A stretch of 64,000 nt of DNA from Henckelia pumila (taxonomy: Eukaryota; Streptophyta; Magnoliopsida; Lamiales; Gesneriaceae), in contig NC_133123.1 in NCBI RefSeq assembly GCF_033568475.1, positions 160,347,753 to 160,411,752 of the forward strand. Direction: 5' to 3'. This document shows, piece after piece, positions 24,052 through 35,839 of this stretch. The notes beneath the pieces were generated by a model, which saw only the letters and a program-made list of their open reading frames with translations, had not been told where the DNA came from and did not search any database. The number at the start of each line of letters is the position of its first letter. Position 1 is the first letter of the stretch. The translations under genes and the position numbers were made by a program.

Positions 24052-24589
24052 AATATTTATAGCGGTAACCCAACCTTGAGAATTGGAGATCCCAAAACCT
24101 TGGTTCAATGGGACAACTAAGTTATAAATATTCGTTTGAGTGCTTGAAATTGTTACTTGCTCATTCCTGAAATATCCAAGTATAAGTGACCTGTAAAATG
24201 TGGTGAGGTTAAGGCTTTTTTTAATGATTCCTATACCTATGAGGTGGAGTAATGCAGGATACTCTTGATAGGAGATCACCTATATAAGTGCAAAGTATTG
24301 GCCGCTTTGATTGCAACACTTATGAATCTAAGATACGGTCCATTGCCTAAATGAACACAACGTAAGAACAAAATATGTTAGAGTATTGTTATGTAAATAC
24401 TATTGACTTGGTTTACACAAACGGTTGACTAGTTCAAGACATCGCGTCACTATGCAACTAGTAAATCCGATAGTATTTTACTAAGGTAGGTTCAAAGTCA
24501 CAAGCTACCTATCCTGATGTGACAATAACTCAAAAAGACTTTCTAGTAAGAATGCTAATATACGTGAAATTCATTCATGTGGGGGATTT
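24052..24589 (+). other. 3' non-coding region of the intronic copia element
   Basis: About 540 bp follow the RNase H stop with no open frame. It ends in the polypurine tract gtgggggat at about 24580-24588. Confidence 0.7.
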
Positions 24590-25603
24590 TTGAAAAAAAA
24601 GTTATTGAATGAATTATAATTTAAATGGGCTTGAAAGGCTTATTTGAATTGTGTTGGAATAGTTTGAATTTGGTGAAATAAATTGGAGAAAAAACTTGTT
24701 TTGGTTTGTCCCACATTGGAATGTTTCTAATGTGTTTAATTCCATAAATAACCCAAGTTTGGTTTATGGGATTGGGCCCTTAGAGAACCGGATGTTTTGT
24801 AAAGGGCAAGACGCTAATCGATGCAACAAACACACGCGCGGTCGGTCGGCTCGGCTCGGCTCGGCGTGGCGTGGCGTGGCGTGGGGAGGCGAGGTCTTAT
24901 GAACAATTATTCTTTTTGAATAAAATTTGGTTAAAGAAAAAAAAATAAATAAATAAAATTTATTTTTTTTAGTGCGCTCGATCGGTAAGAAACTACCGAC
25001 CGAGCGCAGCCCTCGTCTGTAAAACAGTAGGTTGGCCAAAAGTTGGGTGCTCGATCAATGGAAATTTACCGACCGAGCGCAGCATCGTTTGAGCGAAACA
25101 GAAATTTGGTAAAATGTGGGGCGCTCGATCGGTTAAAAATTACCGACCGAGCGCGCCCTCTACAGTCCAAAAAGTTGCATTTGTTTCTGGGCTTTTTCTG
25201 TCATGGGTTACATCCTTAGGCCATGAGACGTATTGTTTGAAGTCTTAGGCTATATATATTATCAGTTATAACGTATAACGATATAGAGAAAAACATCTGA
25301 AACGCAGAAAAAAAACATCTGAGAAAGTAAAACATCAGAGTTTTTGTTTTCGCTGCGATTTCCTCCCTATCTCTCAAAAGAAATTTGTTTGCATATTTTA
25401 GTTCGCTGAAGTTCGAGATATTTTTGTGCTGATATATCTCGTTCGCAAAGTCCTTGATCTTAGAGATGATTGCCGCCAACGTTGAGCACTTTTAACGGAC
25501 AATTTCGTCTTGCGGATAGATAGACTCTCTCACCTCGACTTATTCTTTGTTGCTGTTGTTGATTGTCAAGTTCTTCAGAATTCGAAATACTATCCTTATA
25601 ACA
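24590..25603 (+). repeat. 3' LTR of the intronic copia element
   Basis: It matches 19225-20108 over its whole length but is about 130 bp longer, because it keeps three hairpin units (24974-25007, about 25048-25080, 25121-25154). Its first bases are altered (a TTTTTG run in place of TGTTGG), so the exact start is approximate. Confidence 0.88.
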
Positions 25604-27758
25604 TATATATCTTGATCTTTCAATCGGCCATTCAAACATAAGAATCTATGGATCGATGAAAGAACTTTTGAAGCTATGGATCTGTCGATTATTGTATCAT
25701 GTAAATATATGATTTGATTATAGACTCCTAAATTTTCATGTCTTATGAACTTTTGATTCTGCGACCAGGTGGAAGAGTTCAAATCGGCAAGGGCAAGTAT
25801 AGAACAGCGACTAAACCAATTTTGTGAAACTTGGATTTCAGCAAAGAACAAGAGGTGAGAAGTTATGTGTGGAATTTTGTAAGTTGGGATGAAAATAATG
25901 AAACGGTTTCCACTTTACAGGATACTTGAGGATCCAATTCCGACCCCGGAGCCGAAAAATATGGAACTCCGGTTCTCAAAGAAGATTTCTCAGTCAATCT
26001 TGACGGGTGATGAGATAAAAGCAGAAGACAACACTTGTATTGAAGTCTCTCTAATTGATAGTGCCACCGGAAACATAGTCGATGTTGGGCCGTTGCATCT
26101 GCGGGTGTTGAAATAGTTGTTCTTGGACAGGGAACTGGTGATTGGACAGGGGAAGAATTCAATGAGAAAATCATAAGAGTAGAAGGGAATAAGTTGCCTC
26201 TTCTCATGGTAAATGAGTGTCAACTACAAGGAGGCAAAGGTGTTCTGGAAAAAGTTAAGTTGAGACATTATGCAGCCGAATTAGTGAAGCCGTCGGAGTT
26301 CCGGTTAGGGGCAAGAATTGCTGAAAAGTTTGATGGGATCACTGTAAAAGAAGCAAAGACCGAATCTTTCGTCGTCAAGAGTTACCGCAACAAATGTAAG
26401 TTTCATCGGCTTTGTTCTTAAAAACATAGTTTTTAAACCATATGTCATACTTGGTTTCTTGAACAGACTTTTCAATATCTGATCTTTAGATTCCCAGAAG
26501 ATTGTGATCCCCTGTCTTGAGGATAATATTTGGGTACTGAAGAACATACAACGACGCGGTAATATAGATAAGCGTCTGCAAGCCAAAGGAATCGATACGG
26601 TGGAGAAATTTCTGATCCAGCTCCTGATAAATCCTAAAGAACTGAGAAATGTAACATTTTTCACTGTCCTTATATTTCCGGGTTTTTTTTACCTGAAAGT
26701 TGCACAATGATGCATTATAATTATGTTGGCTTTATCTGCAGATTGTTGGTTTGGGGGGAGAGAAGTGGAAGGCCATTGTAAATCATGCTCGAAAATGCCA
26801 GAGTAACAGGATGTACTGCTACACAAATTCTCAGGAAACCTTGAGCGTAGTTTTCAACGTTTTCGGGAGGTTGCAAGGGCTGCATTCAGAAGGCTACTAC
26901 ATGGCTACCAATATGTTGTCCAAAAACAAGAAGGCATGAATCATATATAGCTCCTTCTATAAATTAAATCCGAACCAAAAGTCGTTTTTCGATCTATTGA
27001 AGCAAGTAACCATAACAAACTTTTGTGGCAGGTTGATGCAGACAAATTGTTGTCATCTGCTTTTGAGCACTGGGAAGATGTGGCGCCATTTGATGATCCG
27101 GAATCTATTCAACAGCAACTCGCGGCGTTGAAAACTTCTTTCAATCCGTCGAATCCTTGCGTTCCAGGACAATATTCTGGTACAACAACTGATGATGGAG
27201 CTTCTGAATTGGTAGATGAATCCAACAGTATCCTTGGAATCCCAAGTTCAGACACGGATTCGCTTGCACCGTTGCGACTCAGCTGAATCCGAGGCTGTCG
27301 TTCCAGGTAGTGAGCCTCCAAAGAAGTGGAAAATGCTGTTTTTCTGCATATCAAGATGGTTCTTGATCAGAAATTTGTTGAGTTCTAAAGCTAATCCCGC
27401 CCGAAAGAAGCAGAAAATTTGTTCTCACAACACAGGACATCCTATGTCGAACCATTTCGAATTTCCGCTTTTGTTATATCAGGAAATCCTCAATTCAGAC
27501 ACGACTGTGTTTCCTGGTAATGACGTTGGAACGACGTGGGACGATGATTTCGACATTGATAGCTTGATAAATTGGGAAATGTTAGATGGAAATGGGAGTC
27601 TATCAGCTGAATCCGAGGGTGTTGTTCCATGTTGCGACCCTCCGAGGAAGTGGAAAACGCTGTTTTTCTGCGTATCAAGATGGTTCTTGATCAGAAAAAC
27701 GTTGAGTTTTGAAGCTAATCCTGCCAGAAAGAAGCGGAAAATTCATCAACTCTACTGA

Positions 27759-28357
27759 AGATTTGCATAATAGTATTTACTGAAATTGTTCGCTTACATT
27801 AATGGCCATGTACGAGGATTTTATGTGGCTTGTTATTTTTATGACATGGGAACCCGCAGCGATTATTTTTTGATACGCACTGGCTACTGGGTGAACCTGT
27901 GTGGCTTGTTCTTGACATTGTCTCTCTTTGTCCGCATATTCTATTGAATTTACAATTCAAGAATCCTAATCGCATAGAAGGGAAATATTCTTAATGTGTA
28001 ACAAATTTGATTCATGTCTACGAACCGATTTTAGTGTTAATTTTATCCTCTCAAATAAAAATTGTTTAGTTACAAATGAATCAACACTTCTTGAGGTGTT
28101 CTTTTTTAAAACGTAGATAGATATAATTAATTTTTTGTTTAAATTTGGTAGGTAATTAACAAACAATTTTTTTTCTTTCTAATTAGGTTTTTTTAGAGGG
28201 TTTCATATATTTATATATCCATGAAATTAGTTGACTTGGTTTAGACATGCAGTGAAAAATAAATTTTGTTAAGTTGAAAAACAACACAAGAGAAAAACTA
28301 TCAATTTTATCCATGATAATTGATAATGTCCAATCTCTTACAAAATTGTCCCAAGAT
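27759..28357. other. Gene-free stretch downstream of CBP60 copy A
   Basis: AT-rich sequence, probably including the 3' untranslated region of copy A. No frame or repeat was recognised. Confidence 0.6.
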
Positions 28358-29438
28358 TACGATCCGAACTGTTCGCGAGCTATTCGGAGCTCGGCTCGTG
28401 AAAAAGCTCGTTTGAGCTCGTTCATTAAGCTTATCGAGCCGAGCCCGATCTTAATTTTGAGCTCGAAAATATTCATGAGCCGAGCTTGAGCTTAAGGATG
28501 TTCGGCTCGTTAGCTCGTGAACATGTTCGTTAATAAGCTGGGAAGCTCAAGCTCGGCTCGTTTAGGTGGCTCGTTTAGTGTGTTAGCTTCGGATTTATGC
28601 TTTAATAGTAGGTTCAGTCTACATATAGTTTATTAATCGAGTTAAATGAGTTTGATTCATGCATAATTTTATTGTGCACTACAAACAAACTTGTTGTGCT
28701 TTGTCTTGTCTTCCATTTGGCGTTGGAATAACTTAATTTGATGAACGTATAGATTATACATAATTTTTCTGTTGAAACATGTCAAAACTATATCTTGTAT
28801 TTAAGTTCGCGAATATGCTTATTGTTTTTAGAAATTTTGGGCGAGTTAAGCTAGGAACTTGAAAATGTGATTAACATTTATGACAATGTGTTTATTTGAA
28901 TTTTGGGATAAATCGGTTTAGAATCTCGGTTTGGTGTTCAAATGAAAGTCATAAAAAAAATTTTAACACCAAAAAGTCACTTTTAGAGACGTTTTTTTTT
29001 AAAACTATGTTTTTTATTTTTATTTTATTTAAGAAAAATTTAATTTTAGTTAATAATTAATTTATATAGATGTATTATTTATTGTATTTAGGCTTCACGA
29101 GTTCGAAAACGAGCCCACTTAACGAGTCAGAATACGAACCGGGTAAACGAGATAACGAGCCTAAAAACCAGCTCGTTTAACGAGCCAAACTCGAGTCAGA
29201 CTCGTTTAATACAATAAATTAGCCGAGCCCGAGCCGACATATGTAGTAAACGAGTTGAGCCGAGCTTATGATAAAAGCTCGGTTTGGGCTCGGGTAGCAA
29301 ACGAGCTGAGCCCGAGCCTAATACTGTTTGGCTCGGCTTGGTTCGTTTACGTCCCTATCCGAGCCGAGCCCGAGCCTGAGCCTGAGCCGAGCCCGAGCCT
29401 AATACTGTTCGGCTCGGCTCGACTCGTTTACATCCCTA
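28358..29438. mobile_element. Non-autonomous hAT-like element with CGAGCC-rich ends
   Basis: Two arrays of CGAGC/GCTCG words (about 28370-28580 and 29100-29430) in mostly inverse orientation flank about 500 bp of AT-rich DNA. The right end read inward begins TAGGGATGTAAACGA, a form common for hAT termini. A 7- to 8-base near-duplication (ccaagat, 28351-28357 and 29440-29446) flanks it. There is no transposase frame. The right terminus is partly duplicated in tandem (near 29330-29360). Confidence 0.55.
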
Positions 29439-32269
29439 TCCAAGATGTTATATACATAAAATCTTAAGCTAACAACAATGCAAATCAAACATGGTCTATA
29501 ATAAAGTAATTTCTTCAATAAACTTGATAGGCTTGTCGTCGAGCCACCAAACTTAAATTCCTATTTCCGAATAAAATGAGTGTAATAATGAGTAGGGTCG
29601 AATCCACGGGAAATGAAGATTTATTTCTTTCGAGGAATAACAAATAAAAATGGGGGATTTATGGTTTGCAACAACGAAAATAAAAATAAACATGAATTAA
29701 ATAGCTAAGATAAATGATTAATTAAATGAGAAATTCAATATTTTACCAAACTCTGATTCAAGAAAATTTCGTATTCCAATTCTCGCACTCGTCATTGGTT
29801 AACAAATAATTTATTCATGGATTTTTAGTAATTAACCTTAGAGTCCGTTTGGTTTCAGTAGACAATTGAGAAAAAATGTTTTTTTTAATAAAAAAAAAGT
29901 ACTTTTATTAACTAAAATATGTTTGGATAAATTTTAAGTGCTTTAAAAGCACTTATTTAAGCCAAAATAAGTGTTTTTTTAAAAGCCCATATTTATAACT
30001 TTTCAAATGCTTTTTTAAAACTCAACTTTAAAAAAGTGCTTCCAATATATTTATCTTAACACAAAATTATTTCAGTTTTTATTTTAAAAAGTATTTTTAA
30101 AAACCAACTTAAAAAAAAATAATTTTTTAAAAAATCTACTGAAAGCAAACGGGCCCTTAGAATAATAGGGATATCCACTAAAAGTCTTGTGCTTTCTTAT
30201 TTTAATTGACCAAACACAGTATCCAGTCAAAACTTATCAATAATCAACTGAGTACGATAGCGTTTTATATTGATTAAAAATAGCTTTTCGATTTTTGAAA
30301 ACAGTTAATCCTAAAATCTAACAATTGAAATAGTTGCAATTGTTAAATCTAGTTTCATTGATTTATTTAGATAAAAAAAATGTCATGATAGCACAACACA
30401 CCTAATCTATCGCTACTCAGTACCAATCATTCATGAAAATTACGGATCACTGAATTCATGGATAACATTCGAAAGATGTAAATCAAATTAATTTGTCACA
30501 TTAATCGACCTACACTTTCATGAAAATAAATTATAAATCAACGAATACTAGAAACAAACAAGAACATCAATTTAAACGCATAACCTTACGGTGACGAATC
30601 GAAATAACCGAAAAAATATCCTTGAATCAGAATCAAAACCTTAGTCAAGCATAGTTGGCTTCATAATCTCAAAAAAAAAAAAAAATCCAACCTAGAAATT
30701 CTGAAGAAAAAGAGAGAAGAAAATGTTGCGTCTCTGCCTTTCTCCCTGGCGTTCAACCCGTCCAAAATATGCAGAAAACTCTCCAAATCTGAATTCTAAA
30801 ACTAACGTGTAAAACTAGGGGAATGAGAAAATTAAAAAGTCTAGGAAAGGATAATATTCTCTACAAGGTAAATTAGAGATTTTTTATTACATAATCTCTT
30901 AATCCAAAAACTTCTAATCTTCAAAAGCCTTCCATGTATTAATTACCATAATTTAGGACTCCGAAAATATGGTATTTACTTCCAAATTTTCGAGTTCCTC
31001 CATGCAGTCTAAGGGAGCAGCAAAGTAGTCACAACGCGTGCCCACGTCTTGCTTCAAGACCTCTTATGGTTTTGTCCTTCTTTCAAAACTTTATCTTGAC
31101 AATTTCAAATGTAATAAAAACAATTTTTTAGCCCAAATTTATTCAAGGTCAACAAATTCTCTCCAACTACAAATTAAATAAAATAAAAATCTATCAATTA
31201 AGCATATTGAAAAGATGAAAACCCGAAAAATATAATACTAAACTTATAAATATTATGATCCTATCAAAGCTTGATCCAATTTAACTCTCCATCATTCCAC
31301 TTTTTAGATTTTTCCGTATCATCAAATCGACGATTTGCAATTTTACGTTATTTCCATCGACAAGCATGATAATACGTGAGAATATTTTTGTTTTTAACTT
31401 GATCTCGACTTATTTTGATCGAAATGACTCTCGTTATTAGTTGAGAGATAATTATGTCATTACATAGCAATGATTGCTGACAATCCGTTCCTAAAAAATC
31501 TGAAAGCTCCTGCAAACATTATCGTAACATATAAAAAAAATACTTTTTTTATTTTTTTAAAAAAAACTTCTTGAGTATTTAACTATTTAAGGACACTTTA
31601 ACGACTTTTACATTTAGAATTAATGGCTTGACTATATCAACACGTTGCAAAATGATAAAGTTCTTTGAAAGAAGCGCTACTCGGTGGCGGTGCAATAGCG
31701 CGTGTATGTTATTTGTCAAGTCGTTGGTTATATATTAATTTAAGTACTTTGGATATATAATAGAATATGATATTATATATACATATATTGAATAAACTTT
31801 GGATTATATTCAACTTAATCATTGGGGATTAACAAACAATCAAATCGAATGAAACGTCATTTATTCTAATTGTTTTCTTTTAGGTGTGAGAAAACGAGAA
31901 TTAGGTGTAAAATATTTGGTTTTCTTTTAGTTGTGAGGCGAAATTATTTGTGACATGAAAAATTAGGACGACAGACGACAGATGATTTTCGATTTGGTTT
32001 GAAATCAAAATACTAATCCAAAATTAATGGCATCGTTTTGTTTTTTTTTTAATAAAAAAAATACTGAGTTCTAAACTGAATTTTTTTTTTTTTTGGGACA
32101 TCTGAGGTAGGAGATATTAAAACTCGAGTCACTCTCATTTTTCTTTTAGAGTAAGATGACACTCGACCTATTTGTCGAGTGGCAAAATTTAAATGTGGAA
32201 CAGAACATTGGTTTTGGGTTTATATTCTAAGATCATTATATATAGTTAAACTACCTTATTTGTATCCCC
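29439..32269. other. Gene-free, repeat-like intergenic DNA
   Basis: About 2.8 kb with no credible coding frame. The stretch 29590-30780 has a texture I associate with plant retroelement non-coding regions (for example agggtcgaatccacggga near 29596), but I cannot assign a family. A Tourist-like MITE lies at 29841-30156. The rest is AT-rich. Confidence 0.5.
29841..30156. mobile_element. Tourist-like MITE, second copy type
   Basis: It is 316 bp long, with inverted ends of about 22 bases (GAGTCCGTTTGGTTTCAGTA at the left; the complement of the right end reads GGGCCCGTTTGCTTTCAGTA) and a TTA target duplication at 29838-29840 and 30157-30159. The interior is a string of imperfect palindromes rich in T and A runs. 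Confidence 0.85.
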
Positions 32270-32284
32270 TTTTTTTATTCTTTT

Positions 32285-33720
32285 TCTAATTGAAATTTTA
32301 ATGTTCATGATGAGTAGTAATTTAAATATTAAATTGTAGGATCAATCGTTTGCCGCTACCAAAAGTTATAGTTAGTACCTAATGGTAGTAGCTTAACTTT
32401 AATTTTTTAAATCGCACAATAGCTTAAGCGACATGGTTCGATCGCTCTACCCAACAAAGACAATTATTGCACCCAACAATCTATCTCTCAATAATTGCAC
32501 TTCTTGCAATCAATGAGAATCCAATTCATGACCTTGAATCTGATATCAATTATAGGATCGAGCGTTTGCCGCTTTATCAAAATTTATAGCTGGTGGTAAT
32601 GGTGCAACTCAAATTTTTTAAACCGCAGAGCAGTCCAAGCACCATGGTTCGATCGCTCTACCCAGCACGAACAATTATTATGCCCCAACATAAATAATCA
32701 AATTTATTTACTTTATTAAAAACATTAAATGTAATTCTTTGATTAACTTATTATACGGGTTGTGTCAATTACTTGTTTATTGTTCGTTTGAACTTTAAGT
32801 AATTAATAGTTTTGGATTTGTGGGATAAATTAAAATCAAAGCATATGAAATCCATGTATTTGAAATGACTATATTTAAGAGTAAATTTGAAATCAAAGAA
32901 AAAAAAGGTATTTAGCTAATATAAGAGAGTTCAAATTCTTAATTCGAACCAAATAGATGCAATAAATTTGAGATGTGAATTTAAATCAAATTATTCTATC
33001 CAAACGTAACATAAATGAATGAAGTTCTATTACAAATATCAATTTGAATTATGAGTCTATGACCATCAATTACAAGTACAATTTCGTTCAAAAAATTAAG
33101 TTAAAATAACGCTTTTATTTTTCCTTTTGGCTCGAAGTGGATTCTTTGGCAGCTCTAGCTATTTTGGATGCAGATTTTTCTTCTTGAGAACTCATTAGGA
33201 TTGTGACTAAGATTCAGGCTATTCTTGTGGATTCTGAGGTGCGAAAATCGCATATTTATAGGAAAGCAAATGGAGCGGCGGATGAATTAGCTAACCTCGG
33301 CTTGGTTTTGGGACCGGCCTTATTGCACCCGACAGATATTTTTGGGAAGCTTAAAGGAATTTGTAGACTAGATAAATTTGGCATGCCTTATATTAGAGTT
33401 AAGTCTATTGTTTCTTAATTTTGGCATTTATATCATGTAATTTATTGAGAAGTTTTGGTATATATTGTCTCTCTTTCTTGTATTTATCTTTTTATTTAAT
33501 AAACGAGTAGGGGTTTGCCTAACCCCGTCACAAAAGACGGCTTTGGGGAAAAAAACTATATTACTAAAATTTGATTTTTTTTCTTGAAAATAAATTTCAA
33601 GAGTTTTGGTATCTAAATTTTTAAATATATTTATACATGCATGTAAGCTGATTTTTCCATTTTTTTTTCAAATCAATTGACCCCTAATATATATAATCAA
33701 AACCTTTTTTAGGAAATAAT
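32285..33720 (+). repeat. Duplicated upstream segment shared with CBP60 copy A
   Basis: Blocks at 32285-32335, 32690-33120 and 33555-33720 match 17005-17560 in the same order (for example the phrase aattcgaacca and the stretch ending aaatcaattgacc). This copy is interrupted by a duplicated 145-bp unit (32336-32480 and 32550-32694) and by a LINE tail (33125-33555). Confidence 0.7.
33125..33555 (+). mobile_element. 3' tail of a LINE-type retrotransposon (RNase H end)
   Basis: The frame W-L-E-V-D-S-L-A-A-L..., with one stop (33187-33189), then about 70 open codons to 33418, resembles the C-terminal RNase H-like domain of plant non-LTR elements, including an H-x-Y-R-K-A-N-G-A-A-D-E-L-A helix. 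It is followed by about 135 bp of 3' untranslated sequence with an AATAAA-like signal and a terminal GC stem (ggggtttgcctaacccc), ending in an A-run. Relative to the paralogous site near 17340, it is an insertion. It is 5'-truncated, as LINE copies usually are. Confidence 0.7.
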
Positions 33721-33877
33721 TATTAAAACTTAAATAAACTAGTAATAAATGTTTTTATTAATGATGGAGAAATCAAAAATTCATATTATTCAACAAAATG
33801 CAAGTCATCCTTTAAACAATATAATACATTAGTACACACAATAACGTATAATTCATATGTAAATATATATTTATTTA

Positions 33878-35362
33878 GAGTTATTTGCACCAAACACCCC
33901 TGTGAAATATTGAAAATGCACACTTTTTCCCTGTGAAATTTTAATAGGCATCTTCAACCCTAACCTTTTAAAAAATTAGCACACTCGCCCCTTCAAATAA
34001 GTGATTGTTGCACACGCGCCCCTCATGCGACTGAGCAAAGATTTTGATTTTTTTTTTTGCACCAAATACTTCTGTGAAATATTAAAAATGCATATTTGAT
34101 CCATGTGAAAATATTTTTTAAATTTATTCAACTCATAATACACAATTTTTATTAAAATCTTATTATAAATTATTTATCAAACACTTCTCGTTTTATTAAT
34201 TTTATTTTGAATTTTAAATTTATTATGATTATATAATTATTTTCTAAAAAATATTATTATTTTATCTTGTTATCATTATTTTATTAAACTTTCTTCTTGT
34301 TTCCAACCTCTCAATTAAAAATGGATTCATAAACGAGTTTTAAATACCTAAAAGTACCAAAATATTAAATCAAAATGATAATTTCAAGCATATTACTTTT
34401 CAATTTAGTATTATATATTTTTGAACCAAAATCTAAATTTTTGAAAATGAATTGCAGAATTTGCATTAAATAATAATACACGATATTTATTAAGATCTAA
34501 TTATAAAATATTTTTCAAACATTTTTAATTTTATTTATTTTTATTTTTTAATTTAAATTTTTAATTAATTTATTTCTAAAAAATTATTATTTTATCTTGT
34601 TATCATTATTTTATCAAATCACTCCGTGTTTTCAACTTTTTCATTAAACATGATTCATAAATAAGGATTTAAATATCTAAAAATACCAAAATATTGAACC
34701 AAATGATAATTTTATGAATGTTACTTTTTTGATTTAGAATTATATAAGCATGTTATTTTTTATTATTTATTACAGATTGTGCAATGCATATTCTCGAAAA
34801 ATTTAAATTTTGGTTCAATAATATATAATCCTAAATCGAAAAGGCAATATGTTTGAACTTATCGGTTTAGTTCAATATTTTGGAACTTGAAATTATTTAA
34901 ATACTTGTTTATGAATGCAGGTTTAATGGAAAAGTTGAAAACAAGAAGAAATTTTAATAAAATAATGATAACAAGATAAAACAATAATATTTTTTAGAAA
35001 ATAATTATATAATCATAATAAATTTAAAAATAAAAATAAAAATAATAAAACAAAAAGTGTTTGCTAAATATTTTATAATTAGATTTTAATAAAAATTGTG
35101 TATTATGGATTGAATATATTTAAAAATTATTTTCACAGGGGTCAAATATGCATTTTTAATATTTCACAGGGATATTTGGTGCAAAAAAAATATCAAAATC
35201 TTTGCCCAGTCGCATGAGGGGTGAGTGCGCAACAATCATTCATCTGAAGGGGCGAGTGTGCTAATTCTTTAAAAGGTTAGGATTGAAGATGCCTATTAAA
35301 ATTTTACATGGGAGAAATGTGCATTTTCAATATTTTACAAGGGTGTTTGGTACAAATAACTC
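33878..35362. mobile_element. Foldback (Mutator-like) element with very long inverted repeats
   Basis: The ends are inverted copies (GAGTTATTTGCACCAAACAC at the left) and the similarity continues inward for several hundred bases; nearly the whole element can fold on itself. The left half holds two tandem copies of an AT-rich block (about 34120-34420 and 34480-34760), and the right half one inverted copy. A perfect 10-bp target duplication TATTTATTTA lies at 33868-33877 and 35363-35372, in the 9-11 bp range of Mutator-like elements. There is no coding frame. Confidence 0.85.
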
Positions 35363-35372
35363 TATTTATTTA

Positions 35373-35791
35373 TCACAAAATTCACATGATACCGTTTCAC
35401 TTATCAATTTTGTGAAACAGTTATCAGACTCGATCCAATCACGAGTCTCCACTCTCCAGTGACACAATCTGTAGATACCGATCGATATTTGGGATGAAAA
35501 TTAATATTTTTACCAAAAAAATAAATGATCGGCTCTCATAGATTGTGTCACTAGATACTCACTTTCTATTTATAAATACATCAATGTATCTTTAAACCTT
35601 CTTATAATAAACTCGGTGATCACTAAACCAAATTTCGTGTTCAAACTTTCTCATAGTAGTAGATATTCTTCATTTTGATCGAAATACAAATCTTGAAATT
35701 GACTAAAAAAAAGTGAGGCAAAGCCTTGCCCCCACCACCACAAACTCAGTGTTGGAGACTGTAGAAAAGTGTTGGAGAGTGTAGAAAAGTG

Positions 35792-35839
<48 letters not shown>

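Larger units (their letters stand above)
19225..25603 (+). mobile_element. Ty1/copia retrotransposon inside the CBP60 copy A intron, decayed
   Basis: It is bounded by a 5' LTR (19225-20108) and a 3' LTR (about 24590-25603) with a 5-bp target duplication TATAT at 19220-19224 and 25604-25608. Gag starts at 20147, pol follows in the same direction, and a polypurine tract (gtgggggat) precedes the 3' LTR. The LTRs differ by substitutions and by the number of GC-rich hairpin units. At least five stops and one frameshift break the polyprotein, so the copy is dead. It lies in the same orientation as the host gene. Confidence 0.92.
18614..27758 (+). pseudogene. CBP60 (calmodulin-binding protein 60) family gene, copy A, disrupted
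   Basis: Exons read by homology to copy B: exon 1 18614-18706 (31 codons, donor GTAAGT); exon 2 not identified; exon 3 25769-25854; exon 4 25921-26395; exon 5 26490-26650; exon 6 26742-26933; exon 7 from 27032. The core shows family landmarks: a beta-rich DNA-binding region in exon 4, a D-x-x-W-x-L element in exon 5 and a W-K-A-I-V helix in exon 6. Exon 4 has lost one base near 26093 (475 bases against 491 in copy B, one base off in phase), giving an early TAG. Exon 7 shifts frame again near 27280, where a TGA (27284-27286) cuts off a tail that is still open to 27758. Exon 6 appears to use a GC donor. A 6.4-kb copia element lies between exons 1 and 3. In the family these proteins are plant transcription factors, some controlling salicylic-acid immunity; this copy cannot make a full protein. 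Confidence 0.85.

Noticed and set aside
25609..25768. Possible CBP60 copy A exon 2 just after the copia element
   Set aside because: One frame gives an amphipathic-looking stretch ending at a GT, but the acceptor is poor and the match to copy B is too weak to call.
27216..27758. Separate 180-codon gene
   Set aside because: Its 5' part is out-of-frame CBP60 exon 7 and its 3' part is the displaced tail of the same gene, so it is included in the copy A pseudogene.
29255..29467. 70-codon frame rich in E-P-E-P
   Set aside because: It is produced by the CGAGCC word array at the end of the hAT-like element, not by a gene.
29590..29620. tRNA-like B box (gggtcgaatccacggg)
   Set aside because: There is no matching A box, cloverleaf or acceptor stem at the right distance. 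No tRNA was recognised anywhere in the window.
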